Positions 1 through 9,004 of a DNA stretch of 64,000 nt are shown in pieces. The position numbers and the translations under genes were made by a program. The DNA comes from Altererythrobacter sp. C41 (GTDB taxonomy: Bacteria; Pseudomonadota; Alphaproteobacteria; Sphingomonadales; Sphingomonadaceae). Location of the stretch: assembly GCF_016803135.1 (NCBI RefSeq), contig NZ_JAEVFE010000001.1, positions 496,001 to 560,000 of the forward strand, given 5' to 3'. Each line of letters begins with the position of its first letter. Within the stretch, counting starts at the first letter, position 1. A model generated the notes under the pieces. It did no database searches. It saw nothing but the letters and a program-made list of their open reading frames with translations, and was not told where the DNA came from.

Positions 1-2821
1 GCTTGGTGCCGATCCTAAGCGGCGTTTCGACATAGCCGAAATCGCCTTCCCGGTTCTTTGCAAGCGACCAGTATTCGAACGCGGTGGGTTCGCCCGAGAC
101 GCCCTCAATCCCGCCGGCTCGCGCCATCGTGCCGATCAGACCGAGCTGGAGCGCGAAACCCTCCTGGACCATGGCCCAGCTCGGCGGCTTGCCGGTCTTG
201 TAGTCGACAATCGCGAGCTCGCCGCCCGGCAAGCGATCGATCCGGTCGGCGCGACCGTGGATTCGCACACCGTCGACGATCATCTCACCCTTGCGCTCGA
301 CCGCGATCACCTCGCGTTCGGGCTCGGCATCGATCTGCGCCTCGACCCACTCGAGCGCGGCCATCAGCCGGGGGCGCCACAGCCCCCGCATCAACGGATG
401 GGCGTTCATCTCCTCCAGCACGCTCTCGGCGACGGGCGTGAGCGCCGCCTTCGGGTCATCCTTGCGGGCGAGGTGCCATCGTTCGAGGATTTCATGCGCT
501 GCCGTCCCCTGCCATGCGGCGGACGGTTCGGCGTCGAGCGTATCGAGCCTGCGCAGGCCGAGGATCGCGCCCGCGTAGAACTGGTAGGGATCGCCCAGCA
601 GCCGGTCGAGCGCAGTGACGGCGATCGGCACGTCGCGCTGCTCGGCGCTGGGGCGCGGCGCCGGGCGCGGATAGGGCGACGGCTCGTCGGTCGCGGCATC
701 GAGCGCCCGCGCCAGTTCCACCGTGGCCGTCTCCCGGTGCGATTCGAGCAGCGTCTCGCCCAGCAGCGCCTTGACCCGCAGCAGGAAGCGCGAGGGGATC
801 GCCGGACCGCTCTCGTCCCGCGCGGCCCGGCTCAGCACGACTTCCGGCGCGCCGAGAGCGCCGGCGAGATCATGCGCCGACAGGCCGATACGGAAGTCCG
901 CACCGGGAACGCCCAGCGCCCGCATCACCGCCGGTGCGAGCAGCGGATCGGGCGCGGGGCGTGGCGGCCAGCTCCCCTCGTTGAGCCCGCCGCAGATCAC
1001 CAGGTCCGCGCGGCTCATGCGCGATTCGAGCAGTCCGTAGATCGCGACGCGCGGGTGCCCGCCGTAGGGAGGGCGCACCGCGACGCGCTCCATCGCCTCA
1101 CGCAGCACGGTGGGGAGATCGGCGGATGCAAGGCCAAGGCCCGCCTCGCGCGCATGCAGGCGCAGATCGTCGATGAAGGCGGAAAGCGCGCGTCCATCCT
1201 CGCGCGCCCAGAGCTGCTCCCCGCACAGCGCCTCTCCGGCCGTCGCCAGCGCGTCGAGCTGATCGGCGAGCGGTGGTTCGTCGCCATCGCGCGGGAGCAG
1301 CGGGGCGAGGATGGTTTCGACCTCCGCCCACCAGTCGGCGATCCGCGGTTTATCGCCGAGACGCAACACCACCTGGCGCAGGGGACCAAGGCCCGGCGCC
1401 GGTCGCGGCCCGCGTAGCGCCAGTTCAAGCGCGCGTGCATGGTCGAGCCAGTCGGCGCGGCCGAAGGGCAGCCCGGCCAGCGGATGCTCCAGCAGCGCCA
1501 TCAGCGGGACCGGTGCGGCCTGCTCGGCGGCAACTTCGGCGAGCAGGAGGAGGAGCCGCCCGGCCGGGGTTTTCGAAAGAGGCCGACCGGCGGAGTCGTC
1601 CGCCTCGATATTCCAGCGCCGCAGGTGCGCCGCGACGCGCGCGGCGAGGCCGCGGTCGGGCGTCACCACCGCCACCCGCTTGCCGGGCACCTCCAGCGCC
1701 TCGCGCACGAGCAGCGCGATCGCCTGCGCCTCCTCTTCCGGATTGGCGCTTTCCATGATCCGTACGCCTGTGAGCCGGCGCTTCTCGGGCGGTAGGTCGA
1801 CCCAGCCCGTGCTCGCCTGCGGCGGCAGGAAGAGGCTGGAGATCGCATGGCTGCGCTCGGGTTCGGCCGCGCCGAGCCCTCTGCGATGCCACGGCCGGAC
1901 CTCGCCGCGCGCGATGCCCATGCGGTTGAGCAGCAGCTTGAGGTGATACTGCGGATGGGTCACCGCATCGCCGCGCGCCAACGCGGTATCCTCCGGACTG
2001 TCGCCCCGGCCCGCGCGTCCGAGCTCGTCCCACACCGCGTCGTCCAATGCGAGGTCGAAATCGGGCAACACGACAGCGCCGTTGGGCAGATCGGCAACCA
2101 CTCTCAACAGCTTGGCGAGTTCAGGCGCGGCGCTGGTCACACCGGCCGCAACGATGGCACTTGCCGGCGGATGGTTCCGCCAGTGCGTCGCCGCGCGGGC
2201 GAACAGCATGTTCCGGCGCATGGCGGCGTCCACCATGCCGAGCCGCTCGAGCTCCGCCAGCCACATCGTCTGCACGGTGTAGAAAAGCTTGGTGTTCTCG
2301 CTCCAGTGCGCGGCGACTTCGGCGAGCGCCTGCATCACCGGCTCGTTCCACAGATCGTCGGGTGCGACGCCTTCGACGAGCAGCCGGTCCATCGTCTGCC
2401 CGATCTCGTGCGCGAGCCGCAGCCGGCCTGCAGGCGTCGGGCGCGGATCGCGTCCCAGCGCCGCCATCGCCTGATCGACGAGTTGCGCCAGCGTCAGCCA
2501 GCGCCGTGTCGACTCCACCGCCGGAGGAATATCGCTCGCGCCCAGCGGGTCGAGCAGCATCCCGAGCGTCTCATCGAGATCGAGGTCGCCGACCACCGCC
2601 ATGCGCGGCATCAGCATTCCAGGCTGACTTTCGGCGCCAAAGTGGCGAATGAACGCTTCGGTGACGGTGCGCACCGCCCGCGTGCTCGGGAGCAACAGCG
2701 TCAGGCGCGCGAGGCCGAGATCGGGTTCGGCGTAGCGCGGGGCGAGACCCGCCACCAGTGCATCGGCGAAACCGCGGTGCGCGGCGATCGAATAGACGCT
2801 CGGCCCGCTGCGTTCAGCCAC
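1..2821 (-). CDS. addB: Double-strand break repair protein AddB, alphaproteobacterial type (partial, C-terminus outside window)
   Basis: AddB is the helicase-like/nuclease partner of AddA in the AddAB enzyme that resects double-strand breaks for RecA loading. The minus-strand frame stays open to base 1, so about 940 residues are present and the last few dozen are missing. The N-terminus reads VYSIAAHRGFADALVAGL followed by LTLLLPSTRA, typical of alphaproteobacterial AddB. Near bases 190-240 the frame encodes RADRIDRLPGGELAIVDYKTG, the core of the PD-(D/E)XK nuclease domain. The GTG start at 2821 overlaps the stop of the murU gene by 8 bases, which implies translational coupling. addA would be expected just beyond the left edge. 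Confidence 0.9.
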   Translation of the reverse strand, partial: MAERSGPSVYSIAAHRGFADALVAGLAPRYAEPDLGLARLTLLLPSTRAVRTVTEAFIRHFGAESQPGMLMPRMAVVGDLDLDETLGMLLDPLGASDIPPAVESTRRWLTLAQLVDQAMAALGRDPRPTPAGRLRLAHEIGQTMDRLLVEGVAPDDLWNEPVMQALAEVAAHWSENTKLFYTVQTMWLAELERLGMVDAAMRRNMLFARAATHWRNHPPASAIVAAGVTSAAPELAKLLRVVADLPNGAVVLPDFDLALDDAVWDELGRAGRGDSPEDTALARGDAVTHPQYHLKLLLNRMGIARGEVRPWHRRGLGAAEPERSHAISSLFLPPQASTGWVDLPPEKRRLTGVRIMESANPEEEAQAIALLVREALEVPGKRVAVVTPDRGLAARVAAHLRRWNIEADDSAGRPLSKTPAGRLLLLLAEVAAEQAAPVPLMALLEHPLAGLPFGRADWLDHARALELALRGPRPAPGLGPLRQVVLRLGDKPRIADWWAEVETILAPLLPRDGDEPPLADQLDALATAGEALCGEQLWAREDGRALSAFIDDLRLHAREAGLGLASADLPTVLREAMERVAVRPPYGGHPRVAIYGLLESRMSRADLVICGGLNEGSWPPRPAPDPLLAPAVMRALGVPGADFRIGLSAHDLAGALGAPEVVLSRAARDESGPAIPSRFLLRVKALLGETLLESHRETATVELARALDAATDEPSPYPRPAPRPSAEQRDVPIAVTALDRLLGDPYQFYAGAILGLRRLDTLDAEPSAAWQGTAAHEILERWHLARKDDPKAALTPVAESVLEEMNAHPLMRGLWRPRLMAALEWVEAQIDAEPEREVIAVERKGEMIVDGVRIHGRADRIDRLPGGELAIVDYKTGKPPSWAMVQEGFALQLGLIGTMARAGGIEGVSGEPTAFEYWSLAKNREGDFGYVETPLRIGTK

Positions 2822-3530
2822 GCCTGAGCGCTTCTTCGGTCGGCTTTATAGCCTCCGGTGTCCCTACCTCGAACCACAAGCCAGTGAAGACGGCGCCGTA
2901 CAGCCGCCCCTCGGCAATCGCGCGCTCCCACAGCACCATGGTGCCGAACGGTCCTTCCGGCGCATCGCGCAGCAGGCGGTGCGACACGAGCTGGATACCG
3001 GTGTAGATGAACGGCGCGACACGGCCCGGCAGGCGCCGTTTCAACCGGCCCACCGGGTCCATGTGGAAGTCCCCGAGGCCGCGGAAATTGCTCGCCCGCG
3101 CATGGGGAACCACCAGCAGCAGCGCGTCCATCTCGTCCGCGTTCCACAGTTCCGACAGGTCGGCGAAGGCGTCGCGCGGCCCGTCGAGCCAGATGTTGTC
3201 GGCGTTAAGGCAGAAGAACGGGTCCGGCAGGTGCGGCCGCGCCTTCGCCATACCGCCGCCCGTCTCGAGTAGCAGATCGCGCTCGTCCGAGATCGTAACC
3301 TTCGGCCTGGCGCGCTCTTTCAAATGCGCTTCGAGCGAATCGGCGAGGTAATGGACGTTGACCACCGCCTTCGCCACACCGGCTTCGGCGAGCCGATCGA
3401 GTGTGTGGTCGATCAACGGCTTGCCGGCGACGCGCACCATCGGCTTAGGCTGGCTCGCCGTCAGCGGCCGCATGCGCTTGCCGAGGCCCGCCGCCATGAC
3501 CATCGCGGTGTCGGAAGCGAGCCCGGTCAC
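2814..3530 (-). CDS. murU: N-acetylmuramate alpha-1-phosphate uridylyltransferase MurU
   Basis: This 238-residue GT-A fold nucleotidyltransferase is expected to convert MurNAc-1-P and UTP to UDP-MurNAc in the peptidoglycan recycling route that bypasses de novo synthesis. The nucleotide-binding loop MAAGLGKRMRPLT lies at about residues 11-23 and the metal-binding LNADNIW at about 108-114. It follows the amgK kinase with a GTGA overlap (GTG start at 3530, kinase stop at 3527-3529). A kinase and uridylyltransferase side by side is the AmgK-MurU arrangement described in pseudomonads and Caulobacter. A generic sugar-phosphate nucleotidyltransferase is the alternative, but the neighbour makes MurU the best call. 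Confidence 0.86.
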   Translation of the reverse strand: MTGLASDTAMVMAAGLGKRMRPLTASQPKPMVRVAGKPLIDHTLDRLAEAGVAKAVVNVHYLADSLEAHLKERARPKVTISDERDLLLETGGGMAKARPHLPDPFFCLNADNIWLDGPRDAFADLSELWNADEMDALLLVVPHARASNFRGLGDFHMDPVGRLKRRLPGRVAPFIYTGIQLVSHRLLRDAPEGPFGTMVLWERAIAEGRLYGAVFTGLWFEVGTPEAIKPTEEALRRG

Positions 3531-4516
3531 TGGATCTCTCCGCCGAACGTATCGCGGATATTGCGCGGGATGTTGAGATCGAACCAGCTAGCGACCGGCG
3601 CGAGCGCGGGATGCGCGAGATCGCGCTCCATCGCTTCCCACACACGCGGGATCATTGCGAGATAGCGCGCCTTGCCGTCGCGCTTCCACAAGCGGGTGAA
3701 GATGCCGACGATCTTCGCGTTCCGCTGCGCGCCGAGCCGGGCGTAATCGGCCTCGAACTCGTCGCCGGGCGCCGCGCGCGCGATATAGCGGTCGAGCATG
3801 GTCCGTTCGAGCTCGACCGAAACGTCGCGGCGGGCGTCCTGCAGCAGCGAGACGAGGTCGTAGGCACGATGGCCGACGAGCGCGTCCTGGAAATCGATCA
3901 GCCCCTGCGCACCGGTGCCGTCCTGCGCGGGCCCGAGCAGCATGATGTTTTCCGCATGATAGTCGCGCAGAACCGTCACGCCGGGCTGCTGGCGGGCGAG
4001 CAGCGGGCGCAGCGTCTCCGTCCATACAGCGGCATAGCCCTCGGCATCGACCGCCAATCCCATCGCCGGGCAATACCACTCGGTCAGCAGCGCGGCTTCG
4101 CGTTGATAGACCGGCATGTCGTAGGGATCGAACGGCCCCGGAGGCGCGCGATGCAGCTCCACCAAGGCATCGATCGCTGCCGCATAGGCATTCGCCTCGC
4201 CCTCGGGGTTCTCGTCCAGCCAGTCGCGCATCCGGTCGACGCCGAAATCCTCCAGCAGGATCCAGCCCGCCTCGGCATCCTCTGCGATGATCTCGGGCGC
4301 GCGCTGACCGTGCGCGGCAAGCCAGTGCGCAACGTCGAGGAAGGGGCGCGGGTCTTCCTCGGGCGGCGGCGCGTGCATCAGCATGGCTTTGCGACCACCC
4401 GCGCGGACGCGGAAATAGCGACGGAACGAGGCATCGCCAGGGATCGGATCAACCGCGGCCCCTCCCCATCCTGCGCTTTCGAGGAATTGAATCAGGCCAT
4501 CGGGCAGTTCGCTCAT
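3527..4516 (-). CDS. amgK: N-acetylmuramate/N-acetylglucosamine anomeric kinase AmgK
   Basis: A 329-residue aminoglycoside-phosphotransferase-fold kinase that supplies MurNAc-1-phosphate to the adjacent MurU. The catalytic loop DYHAENIM and the metal-binding LIDFQDALVG are visible in the second half, as in the APH family. The frame extends upstream, but the start MSELPDGLIQF at 4516 is chosen because its ATG overlaps the tsaE stop as ATGA and the upstream extension is arginine-rich shadow sequence. It sits inside a coupled string (divL, tsaE, amgK, murU, addB). The molecular role rests on the family and the pairing with murU. Confidence 0.86.
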   Translation of the reverse strand: MSELPDGLIQFLESAGWGGAAVDPIPGDASFRRYFRVRAGGRKAMLMHAPPPEEDPRPFLDVAHWLAAHGQRAPEIIAEDAEAGWILLEDFGVDRMRDWLDENPEGEANAYAAAIDALVELHRAPPGPFDPYDMPVYQREAALLTEWYCPAMGLAVDAEGYAAVWTETLRPLLARQQPGVTVLRDYHAENIMLLGPAQDGTGAQGLIDFQDALVGHRAYDLVSLLQDARRDVSVELERTMLDRYIARAAPGDEFEADYARLGAQRNAKIVGIFTRLWKRDGKARYLAMIPRVWEAMERDLAHPALAPVASWFDLNIPRNIRDTFGGEIQ

Positions 4517-4944
4517 GGCAGGCGCCCTAGCCAATCCGCGCCGGGTTCGACAATCGCCTTGCGCCCGCTCCCGGCAATTTCGAGCGTGATGGAGAGGCAG
4601 CCCGGCTCGTGCGCAAAGCCGCCGGCGTTTTCGGGCCATTCGGCGATCAGGGCCGCACCCTCGCGATAGTCGTCGAGGCCGATTTCCTCCGTCTCGTCCG
4701 GATGTTCGAGCCGGTAGAAATCGGCGTGAACGAGGGGCGGATCCAGTGCGTCGTAAGTCTCGACGATGGTAAAGGTCGGTGACGGCACCTCCCCCTCATG
4801 ACCCAGCGCCGAGACGATCGAGCGCGCCAGCGTGGTCTTGCCCGCCCCGAGCCCACCGGAGAGTGCGACGACATCACCTGCGCGCAACCGGGCGGCGATG
4901 CGATTGCCGAACGTCTCCATCGCGGAGAGATCGGGAAGGTCCAT
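4513..4944 (-). CDS. tsaE: tRNA t6A biosynthesis ATPase TsaE
   Basis: TsaE is the P-loop ATPase that cycles the TsaB-TsaD complex making N6-threonylcarbamoyladenosine at position 37 of ANN-decoding tRNAs. The Walker A motif GGLGAGKTTLAR lies near the N-terminus, followed by the family signature VPSPTFTIVETY and LVHADFYRL. About 143 residues, normal for the family. I chose ATG 4944 because GAGG sits six bases upstream; the alternative GTG at 4956 would overlap the divL stop as GTGA and add four residues. Its stop overlaps the amgK start. Confidence 0.93.
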   Translation of the reverse strand: MDLPDLSAMETFGNRIAARLRAGDVVALSGGLGAGKTTLARSIVSALGHEGEVPSPTFTIVETYDALDPPLVHADFYRLEHPDETEEIGLDDYREGAALIAEWPENAGGFAHEPGCLSITLEIAGSGRKAIVEPGADWLGRLP

Positions 4945-4952
4945 TTCGAACC

Positions 4953-7295
4953 TCACGGCAGCTCGATCGTCACGGTCGTGCCCGCGCCTTCGCGCGAGAC
5001 GATCTCGAGCGTGCCACCGTGCGCCTCGATGAGTTGGCGCGCGAGCGGGATGCCAAGCCCCTGGCGCCGCACCAGCCCGTTCCCGTCGGACGTGGTGCGG
5101 AGCCCGTCGAGTGCATGGGCGAGCTCCCTCGTCGTCATCCCCTTCCCGTTGTCGGAGATCACGATGCGTGCACCCTCGGCCTTGCGCGTGAGGTCGACCG
5201 CGATCTTGCCGCCCTTGCCGGTCGCGGCGATCGCGTTGTCGAGCAGGTGCCCGATCGCGCGACCGAGCTGGCGGGGATCCGCATCGACCTTACCCGCCGC
5301 ACTGCCGCGCAAGTCGAGGCTCAACCCGCCGCCAAGGATCGCCTGCTCCCGCTCGCGCACAATCCTGGTGACGAACGGCATCAGCGCGATCAGCTCCTTG
5401 GCGATCGGCAATAGCCCGGCCTCGCTCTGCGATAGGTCGAGTACGTTCTCGACCTGATCGGAAAGCCGTGCGACCGAATCCAGAATCGCGCGAACATAGT
5501 CCCTGCCCTGGTCCGAAAGTTCGCCTGCCGCGCCGCTCTCCAGCAGTTCGGCGAACCCGCCGATCGAGGTGAGCGGAGTGCGGAACTCGTAGGACATGTT
5601 GGCAAGGAAACGAGTCTTGACCTGATCGGCTTCCTCCAGCGCCATGTTCCGCTCCCGCAGTGCCTCCTCAGCCTTCTGCGAATCGGTGATGTCGAGCACC
5701 GTCAGCAGCCCGTTGCCGTCGGGCAAGGGAACGCCGGCAAATTCGAGCGTTCGTCCGTCCGCGAGCTGGATGCGCCCGCCCTGCTCCTTGCGATCGAGCG
5801 TCGCGGCCCGGATTACCTCGCCGACCGCCTTCTCCTGGCCAGGCTTCGCCAGGTTCGGCGCGATCGCCTCGAGCAGCCGGTCGGCGGAAGGATGCGTGTC
5901 CATCAGGTCCGGATCGAGACCCCAGCTCCCGGCAAAGCCGCGGTTCCAGAGCTGCAGATGCCCATCGGGCGCGAAAACAGCGAGCGCTTCGAACAGGCTG
6001 TCGAACGTGGCGGTCCGGGTGCGCAGCAGCGTGTCCCGGGTCGCGGAAAGCGCGAGCTGCTCGGTCCGGTCCTCGGCGATCAGCACCAGCCCCCCGTCGG
6101 GCATCGGGTTGGCAACGACGCGCAAGTGGGTCTTGTCCGCCAGCGGCCAGGCTTCCTCGCGCGGTGCGCCGGCGCTGAACCATTCCGCATGCTCGCGTCG
6201 CCATGCAGGGAAATCGCGCACTTCGGGAGTCTTCCCGGCGTCGCGCGCGTCGCTGAGGAAACGCTCGAAATCGAGCCCGGTCGCCACGGAGCCCGGCGCT
6301 ACGCCGAAAATCCGGCGGAATGGCTGATTGGCAAAAGTCAGACGGCGGCGCGCGTCGAACTGGGCGACGCCGACGGAAAGCTGGTCCAGGATCGATCGCT
6401 GAGCTTCGCGGAAGGCCCGAAACTCGCGGGCGAGCTCCTCCTGATCCTCGATGTCGATTGCATAGCCGGCGATTCCCTCCTGCCCGAGAGGTAAGTCGCT
6501 GACCCGCAACGAGCGCCGCTCGCCCGCGACCGTCGTGGCCACGATCCGTTCGATCGGGGTCTTCTGGTCGGCGGAATGGCGCGCGATCTGCGCTGCGGTT
6601 AGGCCGTCGACCGCTTCGATCAGCTCGAGCTGACGCTCGATCGCGTCGGCAGCGCTGGCCGCCCCGACCGCCTCGACATAGGCCGCATTGACCAGTTGCA
6701 GCCGTGCGTCGGGCCCGCGGAACCACATCGGCATCGGCGCCCCTTCGATCAGGCCGACCAGTGCCGCGAAATCGCCCCGCGCGCGCGCTGCCTCCTCCCG
6801 CAGAAGCGCCAGTTCGCTTTCGCTTTCGCTGAAGTCGAAGACCCAGACGAGCGCGGCGCCACCCGGCGAGACCTGCGGATCCGCAAGCGCTCCGCGCAGC
6901 GCCAGGCTGCGCTGCGAGCCCGGCGGCGTCACGGCCATGCGGAAGGGCGCGGCTGTCTTCTGCGCGCGGCGCACGTTCTCGGTCAGCTCCGCGAGTTGCC
7001 CTTCGGACAGGCCCTCGCCGCTCCGGCCGGCCAGCTCACTCAAGTATGCAGGCAGCTTGGCAAGCCCGAGCCAGGCGGCGAGCCGTTCCGATGCCTCGAT
7101 CCGCATGTCGGCACGCACCAGCAGTGGAATAGCCGGCGCTTCGTCGATCATGCGGGCCATGCGCCGTGCGGCGCGGCGGCTGGTTTCGGCCCCCCTGGCC
7201 TTCCCGGCGGCCGCGATCATCAGCCACGCAGCGCCGGCAGTCCAGGCTGCGAGCAGCAGTCCGATCAGAGCCAGCGCGGTGGGGGAAAGGTCCAT
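4953..7295 (-). CDS. divL: DivL-type tyrosine pseudo-histidine kinase (PAS/HisKA/HATPase)
   Basis: A 780-residue membrane-anchored sensor kinase. An N-terminal membrane helix (about residues 7-30) is followed by PAS-like regions (about 180-290, 300-400 and 430-535), a HisKA dimerisation helix and a HATPase_c domain with LLDNAIAAT (N box, about 684), DNGKGM (about 715) and GLGIPLA (about 746). The H box reads NMSYEFRTPLTS: the phospho-accepting histidine is tyrosine 569, codon TAC at 5589-5591. That substitution, the PAS layout and the length (Caulobacter DivL is about 769 residues) identify DivL, the CckA-controlling cell-cycle regulator that binds phospho-DivK. The adjacent tsaE supports this. 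Confidence 0.88.
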   Translation of the reverse strand: MDLSPTALALIGLLLAAWTAGAAWLMIAAAGKARGAETSRRAARRMARMIDEAPAIPLLVRADMRIEASERLAAWLGLAKLPAYLSELAGRSGEGLSEGQLAELTENVRRAQKTAAPFRMAVTPPGSQRSLALRGALADPQVSPGGAALVWVFDFSESESELALLREEAARARGDFAALVGLIEGAPMPMWFRGPDARLQLVNAAYVEAVGAASAADAIERQLELIEAVDGLTAAQIARHSADQKTPIERIVATTVAGERRSLRVSDLPLGQEGIAGYAIDIEDQEELAREFRAFREAQRSILDQLSVGVAQFDARRRLTFANQPFRRIFGVAPGSVATGLDFERFLSDARDAGKTPEVRDFPAWRREHAEWFSAGAPREEAWPLADKTHLRVVANPMPDGGLVLIAEDRTEQLALSATRDTLLRTRTATFDSLFEALAVFAPDGHLQLWNRGFAGSWGLDPDLMDTHPSADRLLEAIAPNLAKPGQEKAVGEVIRAATLDRKEQGGRIQLADGRTLEFAGVPLPDGNGLLTVLDITDSQKAEEALRERNMALEEADQVKTRFLANMSYEFRTPLTSIGGFAELLESGAAGELSDQGRDYVRAILDSVARLSDQVENVLDLSQSEAGLLPIAKELIALMPFVTRIVREREQAILGGGLSLDLRGSAAGKVDADPRQLGRAIGHLLDNAIAATGKGGKIAVDLTRKAEGARIVISDNGKGMTTRELAHALDGLRTTSDGNGLVRRQGLGIPLARQLIEAHGGTLEIVSREGAGTTVTIELP

Positions 7296-7353
7296 GCCGA
7301 CCAGCTATGCGGCATGCGGAAAGGATGCAACGGCTATCCCGGTGCAGATGCCC

Positions 7354-7386
7354 GCTGCCGGACACCCGCCTTCGGTGTCCGGCAGC
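7354..7386 (-). terminator. Strong hairpin after ahcY
   Basis: A perfect 13-bp inverted repeat (GCTGCCGGACACC, arms 7354-7366 and 7374-7386) with a 7-base loop lies 17 bases past the ahcY stop in an otherwise short gap before divL. No clear U tract follows on the minus strand, so it may act as an mRNA 3'-end stabiliser or partial terminator rather than a classical intrinsic terminator. Confidence 0.5.
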
Positions 7387-7402
7387 GGAAACTCGTATTA
7401 GC

Positions 7403-8815
7403 TCAATAGCGGTAGTGATCCGGCTTGAACGGACCGTTCTGCGGGACGCCGATATAGTCAGCCTGCTTCTTGCTGAGCTGCGTCAGCGCCACGCCGAGCT
7501 TCTCAAGGTGCAGCGCCGCGACCTTCTCGTCGAGGTGCTTGGGCAGGACGTAGACGTCGTTCTGATACTCTTCCGACTTGGTGAACAGCTCGATCTGCGC
7601 CAGCGTCTGGTTGGTGAAGCTGCTGCTCATGACGAAGCTCGGATGGCCGGTCGCGCAGCCGAGGTTCACCAGGCGGCCTTTGGCAAGCACGATGATCGAC
7701 TTGTCGTCGGGGAAAGTCACCAGATCGGTGCCCGGCTTCACTTCCTTCCAGGTATAGTTGTCGAGCGCCGAGATCTGGATCTCGCTGTCGAAGTGGCCGA
7801 TGTTGCACACGATCGCCATGTGCTTCATCGCCTTCATGTGCTCGGCGGTGATCACGTCCTCGTTGCCGGTGGCGGTGACGAAGATGTCGCAGCGCTTCAC
7901 GGCGTCTTCCATCGTCACGACCTCGAACCCGTCCATCGCCGCCTGGAGCGCGCAGATGGGGTCGATCTCGGTCACCATCACGCGCGCGCCGCCGTTGCGC
8001 AGCGAGGCTGCCGAGCCCTTGCCGACATCGCCGTAGCCCGCGACGCACGCGACCTTGCCCGCCAGCATCACGTCGGTCGCGCGGCGGATCGCGTCGACCA
8101 GCGATTCCTTGCAGCCGTAGAGATTGTCGAACTTCGACTTGGTCACCGAATCGTTCACGTTGATCGCAGGGAACGGAAGCTTGCCCTTCTTGGCGATCTG
8201 GTAGAGCCGCATGACACCCGTGGTCGTCTCTTCGGACACGCCCTTGATGTTCTCGACCGACTTGGTGAGGTAACCCGGCTTCGCCTTGACGAACGCCTTC
8301 AGTGCGCGCTGGAATTCGATCTCCTCGGCGTTCTGCGGCTCGGGCAGTTCCTCGCCCGCCTCGATCCGCGCGCCCCACAGGGCGAACATCGTGGCATCGC
8401 CGCCGTCGTCGAGGATCATATTGGCGGTGCGATCGGCATCGTCGGCGGTCGACCAGTCGAAGATCCGGCCGACATAATCCCAATAGTCCGCCAGGCTCTC
8501 GCCCTTCACCGCGAACACCGGAATGCCCTGTGCCGCGATCGCGGCGGCGGCATGGTCCTGGGTCGAGAAGATGTTGCAGGTCGCCCAGCGCACTTCCGCT
8601 CCGAGCGCGACCAGCGTTTCGATCAGCACGGCGGTCTGGATCGTCATGTGCAGGCTGCCGGTCACCCGGGCGCCCTTGAGCGGCTGGGCGCGGCCGTATT
8701 CCTCGCGCAGCGCCATCAGGCCCGGCATCTCGGTTTCGGCGATTCCGATCTCGTCGCGCCCGTATTCGGCGAGCGCGATATCCTTGATGATGTAGTCCTG
8801 CTTGGCGTCGGCCAC
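7403..8815 (-). CDS. ahcY: Adenosylhomocysteinase
   Basis: S-adenosylhomocysteine hydrolase, which splits SAH to adenosine and homocysteine and so relieves product inhibition of methyltransferases. It has 470 residues with the bacterial-type insert. The NAD-binding motif [11 protein letters not shown] lies in the middle, preceded by [17 protein letters not shown], and the C-terminus KPDHYRY is the family's conserved end. The start is GTG at 8815, supported by AGGAGA about eight bases upstream. A palindrome about 95 bases upstream is a candidate operator. It is followed after a strong hairpin by divL. Confidence 0.97.
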   Translation of the reverse strand: MADAKQDYIIKDIALAEYGRDEIGIAETEMPGLMALREEYGRAQPLKGARVTGSLHMTIQTAVLIETLVALGAEVRWATCNIFSTQDHAAAAIAAQGIPVFAVKGESLADYWDYVGRIFDWSTADDADRTANMILDDGGDATMFALWGARIEAGEELPEPQNAEEIEFQRALKAFVKAKPGYLTKSVENIKGVSEETTTGVMRLYQIAKKGKLPFPAINVNDSVTKSKFDNLYGCKESLVDAIRRATDVMLAGKVACVAGYGDVGKGSAASLRNGGARVMVTEIDPICALQAAMDGFEVVTMEDAVKRCDIFVTATGNEDVITAEHMKAMKHMAIVCNIGHFDSEIQISALDNYTWKEVKPGTDLVTFPDDKSIIVLAKGRLVNLGCATGHPSFVMSSSFTNQTLAQIELFTKSEEYQNDVYVLPKHLDEKVAALHLEKLGVALTQLSKKQADYIGVPQNGPFKPDHYRY

Positions 8816-8909
8816 GAATGATCTCCTGCAATTCTGCTACGTCCGGCCCCCGTGCGAAGGGGCACCTCGTGATCGATCGCGATGTAACGATCGGTCCGTT
8901 TCGAGGCAA

Positions 8910-8929
8910 ATATAAAGCGATCTTTATAT
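8910..8929. promoter_or_regulatory. Palindromic operator candidate upstream of ahcY
   Basis: Two perfect 8-bp half-sites, ATATAAAG and CTTTATAT, are separated by four bases in the divergent region between ahcY and a peroxiredoxin gene. The AT-rich block stands out in GC-rich surroundings. Its form and position suit a dimeric ArsR-type repressor. SAH-responsive SahR regulators control ahcY in many Proteobacteria, but assigning this site to SahR is inference. Confidence 0.6.
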
Positions 8930-9004
8930 GATGCCATATTGCCGTGCAGGACGCAGGCTCTATATCGAGCGCGAACGGACGGGGTGACGAAAGGAAATTT
9001 CCCG

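Noticed and set aside
257-1417. A 386-codon plus-strand frame at the left end.
   Set aside because: The minus strand encodes AddB with its nuclease motif through the same bases; the minus-strand frame simply has no stop inside the window.
8816-9004. A SAM or SAH riboswitch upstream of ahcY.
   Set aside because: I found no SAM/SAH riboswitch core or pseudoknot pattern; the clear signal there is a DNA palindrome.
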